From the NCBI GenBank assembly GCA_900548735.1, contig URMC01000015.1, forward strand, positions 1 to 26,427: DNA of 26,427 nt, read 5' to 3'. Positions 22,000 through 26,427 of this stretch are shown here, piece by piece. Position numbers and translations under genes: made by a program. Every line of letters begins with the position of its first letter. Within the stretch, counting starts at the first letter, position 1. The DNA comes from an uncultured Eubacteriales bacterium. Lineage in GTDB: Bacteria; Bacillota; Clostridia; Oscillospirales; CAG-272. A model generated the notes under the pieces. It did not search any database. It saw only the letters and a list, made by a program, of their open reading frames with translations, and was not told the origin of the DNA.

Positions 22000-22539
22000 A
22001 TGGTCTATCTGTTTTTGGCAAACGGATTTGAAGAAATCGAAGCGCTGACCCCGCTGGACGTACTGCGCCGCGCGGGGGTGGAGGTCACGACCGTCGGAAT
22101 CGGCGGGGTGAGCGTGACCGGGGCGCACGGCATTCGCGTGGAGGCAGACATCCCGGATGTGATGTATGCCGACGCGGCGCCCGAAGCCGTGATTCTGCCC
22201 GGCGGCATGCCGGGGGCAAAAAATCTGGATGAGAGCCGTGTAGTAGACGCGGCAGTGCGCGCCGCCGCCAAACGGGGCGCGGTGCTTGCCGCGATCTGTG
22301 CCGCCCCGATGGTATTGGGGCACAAGGGTCTGCTGAACGGCAAAACAGCCATCTGCTACCCGGGGTTTGAAACGGAGTTGACCGGCGCCGAAATCGCCGA
22401 TACCCGCGTGGTGCAGGACGGCAACGTGCTGACCGCCGCGGGGATGGGCGTGGCGCTGGAATTTGCCCTTGCCCTTACGGAGATGCTGGCAGGCAAAGAA
22501 AAAGCCGGCGAGGTGCGGAAAAGCATTCTCGCGGACTGA
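22000..22539 (+). CDS. DJ-1/PfpI family protein (YajL/ThiJ type)
   Basis: This 179-residue protein has the flavodoxin-like fold of the DJ-1 superfamily. The conserved GFEEIE near the start (Glu14 corresponds to Glu18 of human DJ-1), PLDVLRRAG, VILPGGMPGAKNL, and the nucleophile elbow AAICAAPMVLG with Cys100 match the DJ-1/YajL branch. Proteins of this branch are reported as chaperones, oxidative-stress sensors or deglycases, and the true role is debated. The Met at 22000 follows GGAAAGG. The open frame back to 21847 overlaps hisS and is not used. The gene is probably cotranscribed with hisS. Confidence 0.92.
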   Translation: MVYLFLANGFEEIEALTPLDVLRRAGVEVTTVGIGGVSVTGAHGIRVEADIPDVMYADAAPEAVILPGGMPGAKNLDESRVVDAAVRAAAKRGAVLAAICAAPMVLGHKGLLNGKTAICYPGFETELTGAEIADTRVVQDGNVLTAAGMGVALEFALALTEMLAGKEKAGEVRKSILAD

Positions 22540-22542
22540 CGC

Positions 22543-22610
22543 AAAACGCGACATGTGTGGCACCTTTTTGCGCAAAACCGCAAAAAACGCAACACGTATG
22601 GTATCTTTTT
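22543..22610. repeat. Degenerate tandem repeat downstream of the DJ-1 gene
   Basis: The 27 bases at 22543-22569 and those at 22584-22610 align without gaps. They differ at five positions, all transitions (G/A or C/T). Each starts AAAACGC and ends CTTTTT. Confidence 0.5.
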
Positions 22611-22646
22611 AAAAAATGCCCTGCCGCGCCTTTGGCGCGGCAGGGC
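22611..22646 (-). terminator. Minus-oriented terminator-like hairpin
   Basis: A perfect 13-bp stem (GCCCTGCCGCGCC, 22618-22630, with 22634-22646) has a 3-base loop. It is followed by A and six T only on the minus strand; the plus strand has no T run after it. No minus-strand gene lies upstream, so it may stop antisense transcription. As a plain hairpin it could also shape the 3' end of the DJ-1 mRNA. Confidence 0.45.
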
Positions 22647-22726
22647 GGCAATCAACCTGCAATTAACGTATCGGGAGATATTCCCTTTTTGACCGCACCG
22701 GCAGACCGCCGGAGAAAGGAGCGCCC

Positions 22727-23653
22727 ATGGCAAAACTGATCCCACCGCGCCCGGAATACCGCAAAGAACGGCTTCTTGCGGGTTTTTTGGCGCTTACCGC
22801 TTTTGTGCTTCTTTTCGCTTACCGGTTTTTACATGCCAAAGGCTTTCTCGGCACGGGAGCTCTGCCCGTGGTGCTTTTGATGGAGGCAGTGGTTTTTTTG
22901 CTTCCGGCGGTCATCTATTGCGCGTATCGCGGGCGGGGATTTGTAAAATCACTCCGGCTTCGCCCTGTTCACGCCGTACAGTTGCCGTTGCTGATTTCCG
23001 GCTTTTTCGCGCTCCTGTTCGGGTGCCTGTTGCTCTCTATTCTTTGCCGGGGCACGGGGTCGCTCGGCAATGTTGCCACCAGTTTTGAATCCCCTGCCCC
23101 CGAAGGCTTTCTGATGGGTGCGGCGCGATTTTTCGTGCTGGCACTTTTCCCCGCACTGTTTGAGGAATTTTTCTTTCGCGGGGTTCTCACGGCGGAGTAC
23201 GAGCGGCGCGGGTTTTTCCGTGCGATTCTCCTGCCAACGATTCTGTTTGCAATGATTCATCTGGATCTCAAAAATCTGCCGGTGTATCTTTTTTCGGGGT
23301 TTTTGTTTTCCCTGGTGCTGTTTGCCACCGACTCCCTGATTGCCACGATGATTCTGCACACGCTCTACAACACCGTTTCGCTGTTCGGTCAACGGTATCT
23401 GAATGCCCTGTACGATTTTACCGGGAGCGTGGAGCTGTTTCTCTTTTTCCTGATTCTGTTTTTCCTGATTGCGCTGTTGGTGTTCTGCCGGCAGGCAATG
23501 CGGCTTTACCGCATTTACGAGCGCGCGGGCACACCAAACCCGCGTCGGAATATCCCCTACGCCGTGCAGTTTTACACCACGCTGGACGCGCTGAGGGACC
23601 CCGCATTTCTGCTTTGCATTGCCTTGTTTGTAGCGGGTGTAATCTTAGCCTGA
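22727..23653 (+). CDS. CPBP-family intramembrane metalloprotease
   Basis: This is a 308-residue polytopic membrane protein of the CAAX protease and bacteriocin-processing (CPBP/Abi) family. All three motifs are present: EEFFFRG with Glu146, Glu147 and Arg151; FAMIHLD with His178; and HTLYN with His211 and Asn215. Roughly eight hydrophobic segments are seen, with two more after the catalytic core. Members process prenylated proteins in eukaryotes; in bacteria some give immunity to self-made bacteriocins or cleave anti-sigma factors. No bacteriocin gene is visible nearby, so its substrate is unknown. The Met at 22727 follows AAAGGAG. The stop codon lies within a copy of the AGCCTGACAGGCT palindrome. 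Confidence 0.92.
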   Translation: MAKLIPPRPEYRKERLLAGFLALTAFVLLFAYRFLHAKGFLGTGALPVVLLMEAVVFLLPAVIYCAYRGRGFVKSLRLRPVHAVQLPLLISGFFALLFGCLLLSILCRGTGSLGNVATSFESPAPEGFLMGAARFFVLALFPALFEEFFFRGVLTAEYERRGFFRAILLPTILFAMIHLDLKNLPVYLFSGFLFSLVLFATDSLIATMILHTLYNTVSLFGQRYLNALYDFTGSVELFLFFLILFFLIALLVFCRQAMRLYRIYERAGTPNPRRNIPYAVQFYTTLDALRDPAFLLCIALFVAGVILA

Positions 23654-23659
23654 CAGGCT
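23647..23659. repeat. 13-base palindrome AGCCTGACAGGCT, copy 2
   Basis: Identical to 21968-21980. It spans the last codon and the TGA stop of the CPBP protease gene, just upstream of the HAD gene. Confidence 0.5.
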
Positions 23660-23677
23660 ATTTTAACGGAGGCAAAA

Positions 23678-24382
23678 ATGATCAAAGCGGCATTGTTTGA
23701 TTTGGACGGCACCCTGCTGCCGATGGACGAAGAACGGTTTGTGCACGCCTATTTCGGCGCAATGTGCCGAAAAATGTGCCCGCACGGCTATGAAAAAGAC
23801 GCGCTGATCGCCGCCATCTGGCGCGGCACCGGCGCAATGGTGAAAAACAACGGCGCCGAGAGCAACGAGACCGTGTTCTGGCGGGAGTTCGCCAAAATTT
23901 TCGGTGAGCGGGTGTTTGCCGACAAGCCGCTGTTTGACGAGTTTTACCGGGTGGAATTTCCCGCGCTCTCCGGCACCTGCGGATATGACCCCGCCGCCAA
24001 AGAAGCGGTTGCCGCGGCAAAGGCAAGGGGTTTTCGCACCGTACTTGCCACCAACCCGATTTTTCCCGCCGCCGCAACCATGGCAAGAGTTGGCTGGGCG
24101 GGGCTTTCCCCTGCCGACTTTGAGTTTGTCACCACCTATGAAACCACGGGCTTCTGCAAGCCGAACCCCGCCTATTACGAGGAGATCTGCCGGCGGCTGG
24201 GGCTTGCCCCCGATGAATGCCTGATGGCAGGCAACAACGTGGAAGAGGATATGATTGCGGGCACGCTCGGGATGAAACTGTTTTTGGTGACCCCGTGTCT
24301 GATCAACCGCGAGAACAAAGACACTTCCTCCTATCCGCAGGGCACGCTCCGCGACCTTGCGAAATACTTCAAAAATATCTGA
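23678..24382 (+). CDS. HAD-superfamily hydrolase
   Basis: This 234-residue cytoplasmic phosphatase has motif I FDLDGTLL with the nucleophile Asp8 and acid/base Asp10, motif II LATNP, motif III around GFCKPNPAYY with the Lys, and motif IV AGNNVEEDM. A helical cap lies between motifs I and II (about residues 15-100). The order and cap position fit subclass I HAD phosphatases such as phosphoglycolate phosphatase-like enzymes. The motif IV Asn-Asn replaces the more common Asp-Ser/Gly (GDS or GDD), a moderate variation. The substrate cannot be deduced. It starts 24 bases after the CPBP gene with GGAGG and ends at a strong terminator. Confidence 0.9.
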   Translation: MIKAALFDLDGTLLPMDEERFVHAYFGAMCRKMCPHGYEKDALIAAIWRGTGAMVKNNGAESNETVFWREFAKIFGERVFADKPLFDEFYRVEFPALSGTCGYDPAAKEAVAAAKARGFRTVLATNPIFPAAATMARVGWAGLSPADFEFVTTYETTGFCKPNPAYYEEICRRLGLAPDECLMAGNNVEEDMIAGTLGMKLFLVTPCLINRENKDTSSYPQGTLRDLAKYFKNI

Positions 24383-24386
24383 AAAA

Positions 24387-24419
24387 GCGGCGGAACGCAT
24401 CACGTTCCGCCGCTTTTTT
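24387..24419 (+). terminator. Bidirectional terminator between the HAD gene and spoIIR
   Basis: A perfect 11-bp stem (GCGGCGGAACG, 24387-24397, with 24403-24413) is flanked by A5 and T6, so it works on both strands. It ends the HAD transcript and the convergent spoIIR transcript. Confidence 0.92.
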
Positions 24420-24422
24420 ATT

Positions 24423-25025
24423 TTATTCCATCCATTCTTTCGCGGTTTCCAGCACCTTGAAGCGGAGCTTGTATTTGGTGTTGCCGGAGCTTTCGGTAAT
24501 CATCCGGTATTGCTCTTCGGTCAGTCCTGCCGCAAGCGGGGTGGTGTCCCCCTTTGCGGTGGCGGCAGAAAGGCACAGCGGCGGGAAAAGCACGCACCAC
24601 CAGTTCTGCCCCGCGCCTTCACCGATCAGCACGCGCAGCGAAAGGTATTCCCCTGCCGGAAACGCCAGTTTCTCATAATATCTGGTGGGATATTGCTCCC
24701 TGCCCAGCGTCACGCGCACCGGGTAAGCAGAGCCGTTTTCCGCAAGACACGCGGCGGCATGGCGGGCAAGATCGTCAAGCGAGGCGGCAAGCACCGTTTC
24801 GGCTTCCTCCAATGTGTCCACCTCCGCAAGCAGCTCCCCTGCGCGGGCAAGTACCGCGTCACGCACTTTGAGTTTAAGCGCCTGATCCTCCTCCCCGTCA
24901 GAGTTTGCCAGCACGTGCAGGCGGATCACGCTGTCATAAATCCCCTCTTCCCCATGCACGGGGAGAACCGAGAGGCACAACACCGAAAGCGTAAGAAACA
25001 GCAACACAGCAATTATTTTTTTCAT
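24423..25025 (-). CDS. spoIIR: Stage II sporulation protein R
   Basis: SpoIIR is the secreted signal made in the forespore that triggers SpoIIGA-dependent activation of sigma-E in the mother cell. The 200-residue product has an N-terminal signal peptide or anchor (MKKIIAVLLFLTLSVLCLSV). The family motif VIRLHVLANSDGEEDQALKLKVRD follows (core RLHVLANSD), then YPVRVTLGREQYPTRYYE (core TLGREQYP), FPAGEYLSLRVLIGEGAGQNWWCVLFPPLC (core GAGQNWWCVLFPPLC) and a C-terminal KFKVLE-like end (KLRFKVLE). All are diagnostic. The Met at 25025 follows GAAAGGAG. The open frame to 25067 has no ribosome site. A forespore promoter is expected from Bacillus, but I could not identify a convincing one. It is divergent from the rpe-like gene. 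Confidence 0.95.
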   Translation of the reverse strand: MKKIIAVLLFLTLSVLCLSVLPVHGEEGIYDSVIRLHVLANSDGEEDQALKLKVRDAVLARAGELLAEVDTLEEAETVLAASLDDLARHAAACLAENGSAYPVRVTLGREQYPTRYYEKLAFPAGEYLSLRVLIGEGAGQNWWCVLFPPLCLSAATAKGDTTPLAAGLTEEQYRMITESSGNTKYKLRFKVLETAKEWME

Positions 25026-25107
25026 CTCGAAACTCCTTTCGTGTTCTGCCCAAAGGATTCCCTTCATTTTGCCGTTTTATTCACGCGAAAAGAAATTTTT
25101 TCCGCCC

Positions 25108-25136
25108 TTGACGAAAAGCGGAAACTATGCTAAAAT
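25108..25136 (+). promoter_or_regulatory. Promoter of the epimerase gene
   Basis: TTGACG (25108-25113), a 17-base spacer and TAAAAT (25131-25136) lie 38 bases upstream of the start codon. Confidence 0.8.
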
Positions 25137-25174
25137 AAGTTGGCTGTTTCAAATGCCGATTTGGAGGATAAATA

Positions 25175-25840
25175 ATGGAATCCATGATCGCCCCATCACT
25201 CATGTGTGCGGATTTTCTGCACCTGGGCGAAGAACTGAAAAAACTGGAAAGTGCCGGCATTGAATATCTGCACATTGATATTATGGACGGCGTTTTTGTG
25301 CCCAATTTCACGCTGGGCACGGATTTTGTAAAAAAACTGCACGCCGCCACCGGCATCCCGCTGGATATTCATATGATGGTGACCAACCCGGAGAGCAAGC
25401 TGGACTGGTTTGAATTGAAGGAGGGTGACTTTGTTTCGGTGCACGCAGAGAGTTGCACCCACGTGTGCCGTGCTCTGCAAGCCATCCGCGCGCGCGGCGC
25501 GCGCCCGATGCTGGCGCTGAACCCCGGCACGCCCCTGTCTTTTGCGGAAGAAGTGCTGGACGAGATCGACGCCCTGCTGATTATGACCGTAAACCCCGGC
25601 TTTGCGGGGCAAATACTGATCCCCTCCACGCTCTCCAAAATCACGCGGGCAAAAGAAATGCTGCGCGCGCACGGCAAAGAGCACATTCTGGTGGAATGCG
25701 ACGGCAACGTCAGCTTTGAAAACGCCAAAAAAATGCGTGCGGCAGGCGCGGATATTTTTGTGGCGGGTACCTCCAGCATTTATGCCAAAGACGGCAGTTT
25801 TGAGGAAAATATCGCCCGCTTGCGGGAAGCGATTCGCTGA
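25175..25840 (+). CDS. rpe: Ribulose-phosphate 3-epimerase family protein
   Basis: This 221-residue TIM-barrel enzyme interconverts ribulose 5-phosphate and xylulose 5-phosphate in the pentose phosphate pathway. The metal-binding and catalytic motifs are present: IAPSLMCADF at the start, HIDIMDG with His33, Asp35 and Asp38, DIHMMV with His66, MTVNPGFAGQ at 137-146, and ECDGN with the catalytic Asp176. AGTSSIY supplies the phosphate-binding loop. Most Rpe proteins read VDGG where this one has CDGN, and the phosphate loop lacks the usual GSA(I/V)F. The protein could therefore be a paralogue acting on another ketose phosphate such as allulose 6-phosphate. The Met at 25175 follows GGAGG at 7 bases. 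It is probably a single-gene unit. Confidence 0.88.
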   Translation: MESMIAPSLMCADFLHLGEELKKLESAGIEYLHIDIMDGVFVPNFTLGTDFVKKLHAATGIPLDIHMMVTNPESKLDWFELKEGDFVSVHAESCTHVCRALQAIRARGARPMLALNPGTPLSFAEEVLDEIDALLIMTVNPGFAGQILIPSTLSKITRAKEMLRAHGKEHILVECDGNVSFENAKKMRAAGADIFVAGTSSIYAKDGSFEENIARLREAIR

Positions 25841-25896
25841 AAAACCGCGATTTTTGCGGCGCGGAAAGAAATTTTGCGCTTTTTTTCAAAATACCC

Positions 25897-25925
25897 TTGC
25901 AATTTGCTTCATTTTATGATATACT
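25897..25925 (+). promoter_or_regulatory. Promoter of secG
   Basis: TTGCAA (25897-25902), a 17-base spacer and TATACT (25920-25925) lie 64 bases upstream of secG. Confidence 0.8.
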
Positions 25926-25989
25926 GTTTGCACGTTGTGATTTTAACGGCGCCTTGACGCTGTATTTGTAATTTCGGAGGTTGAAGATC

Positions 25990-26247
25990 ATGGGACCGAT
26001 TGAATGGATTCTTGGCATTGCGATTCTGGCAATCGCTGTATTTCTGGTGCTGGCTGTGCTGATGCAGTCCGGTAAAGACAAAAAGCTCTCCGGCTCGATT
26101 ACGGGCGGCGGTTCTGACACCTACTTCGGCAAGAACAAAGGTCGCAGCTGGGACAAGGTTCTTTCCCGTGTCACCATCGTGCTTTCGATTGTATTTGCCG
26201 TGCTGGTTGTGGTTGCTTACGTTTACGTATCCAAAATCCACGCTTGA
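25990..26247 (+). CDS. secG: Preprotein translocase subunit SecG
   Basis: SecG is the small non-essential subunit of the SecYEG channel that aids SecA-driven protein export. The 85-residue protein has two membrane helices (about 5-25 and 58-79) joined by the conserved loop VLMQSGKDKKLSGSITGGGSDTYFG, whose core LMQSGK and GGGSDTYF are family signatures. I start it at the ATG at 25990, nine bases after GGAGG. An in-frame TTG at 25981 directly abuts the ribosome site and is too close. It has its own promoter and a strong terminator. In many Bacillota secG is followed by rnr and smpB, which would lie beyond the window. Confidence 0.95.
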   Translation: MGPIEWILGIAILAIAVFLVLAVLMQSGKDKKLSGSITGGGSDTYFGKNKGRSWDKVLSRVTIVLSIVFAVLVVVAYVYVSKIHA

Positions 26248-26253
26248 GAAGAG

Positions 26254-26282
26254 GGGCGCCGCAGGCGCCCTTTTCTTTTTTT
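26254..26282 (+). terminator. Terminator of secG
   Basis: GGGCGCC (26254-26260) pairs with GGCGCCC (26264-26270) around GCA and is followed by TTTTCTTTTTTT. The stem can extend with AAGAG/TTTTCTT. Confidence 0.9.
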
Positions 26283-26292
26283 GCAAAAGGGG

Positions 26293-26321
26293 TTTACAAA
26301 AAGCGCCGCGGCGTGTATAAT
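26293..26321 (+). promoter_or_regulatory. Strong promoter near the window end
   Basis: TTTACA (26293-26298), a 17-base spacer and consensus TATAAT (26316-26321). Transcription should begin near 26328 and leave the window. Confidence 0.85.
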
Positions 26322-26327
26322 GTTACT

Positions 26328-26427
26328 GTAGCCTGACAGGAGAACTCCTCACCCGCCTCGGGCGCGCGTATTTCGAAATCTTTGTGACTTTTCGTCATCG
26401 GAGGGCAAAGCCCGCCTTCTTCCGAAA
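26328..26427 (+). other. Unassigned transcript leader or RNA, cut by the window end
   Basis: The 100 bases downstream of the promoter contain no start codon with a ribosome site. They begin with a partial copy of the palindrome (AGCCTGACAGG, 26330-26340) and hold a GGGC/GCCC hairpin near 26404-26414. It could be a long 5' leader (of rnr, by synteny) or a small RNA. It does not match tmRNA, RNase P or SRP RNA 5' ends that I know. Confidence 0.45.

Noticed and set aside
22727..23653. Bacteriocin immunity locus around the CPBP protease
   Set aside because: No bacteriocin precursor, double-glycine leader peptide or exporter is visible nearby.
25026..25130. Sigma-F promoter for spoIIR
   Set aside because: GGCAAAATG and GGAAAAAATT resemble -10 elements, but no GYATA-type -35 sits at the right distance; not supported.
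25841..25896. Terminator after the epimerase gene
   Set aside because: CCGC/GCGG and GCGC/GCGC pairings followed by a T run exist, but the stems are only 4 bp, too weak to call.
1..26427. Hidden defence, phage or CRISPR system
   Set aside because: No repeats with regular spacers, no integrase, transposase, restriction, toxin-antitoxin or reverse-transcriptase genes were found; the coding content is mostly housekeeping and uniform in base use.

Overview
The window looks like chromosomal DNA of a GC-rich, endospore-forming member of the Clostridia (Bacillota), probably an uncultured Oscillospirales-type gut anaerobe. The evidence is two spore-specific genes (gpr, spoIIR), preQ1-I and THF riboswitches in front of ECF-transporter S-component genes, a sodium-pumping biotin decarboxylase operon, long-form hpf, strong AGGAGG ribosome sites and consensus vegetative promoters with 17-base spacers. 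The taxonomic call is inference. I see no phage, transposase, integrase, CRISPR array or recognisable defence cassette.

Layout. 1-2070: end of a class I/II aminotransferase, then gpr in convergent orientation, sharing a two-way terminator. 2170-4163: an orphan oligopeptide-binding lipoprotein with its own promoter and terminator. 4211-8152: one operon of a glyoxalase-II-like hydrolase, gltX, a glycerophosphodiester phosphodiesterase and an EEP-fold phosphatase/nuclease. 8153-8409: a gene-free junction packed with perfect hairpins. 13089-8410 (minus): a five-gene operon encoding a 12S-type carboxyltransferase, OadG, a biotin carrier, the OadB sodium pump and a 5S/OadA-type carboxyltransferase. 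13296-14359: tRNA-Val(GAC), then rsmA. 14360-15002: 640 bp without a gene, holding several hairpins and one large imperfect inverted repeat. 16488-15003 (minus): folT under a THF riboswitch, then queT under a preQ1-I riboswitch. 16527-18452: a LacI regulator translationally coupled to an alpha/beta-hydrolase esterase. 18550-19164: hpf. 20496-19165 (minus): an HD-domain protein coupled to an unknown membrane protein. 20589-24420: hisS, a DJ-1/PfpI protein, a CPBP membrane protease and a HAD hydrolase. 25025-24423 (minus): spoIIR. 25108-26282: rpe-like epimerase and secG. 26293-26427: a strong promoter leading into an unassigned leader cut by the window edge.

How it fits together. Most genes are housekeeping: translation (gltX, hisS, tRNA-Val, rsmA, hpf), protein export (secG), central carbon metabolism (epimerase), sporulation, and decarboxylation coupled to a Na+ gradient. 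The most informative parts are the tandem riboswitch-controlled vitamin-uptake genes, including a 14-bp hairpin that masks the folT ribosome site, and the decarboxylase operon that carries two different carboxyltransferases for one biotin carrier. The least explained parts are the hairpin-rich gene-free regions, especially 14770-14905.
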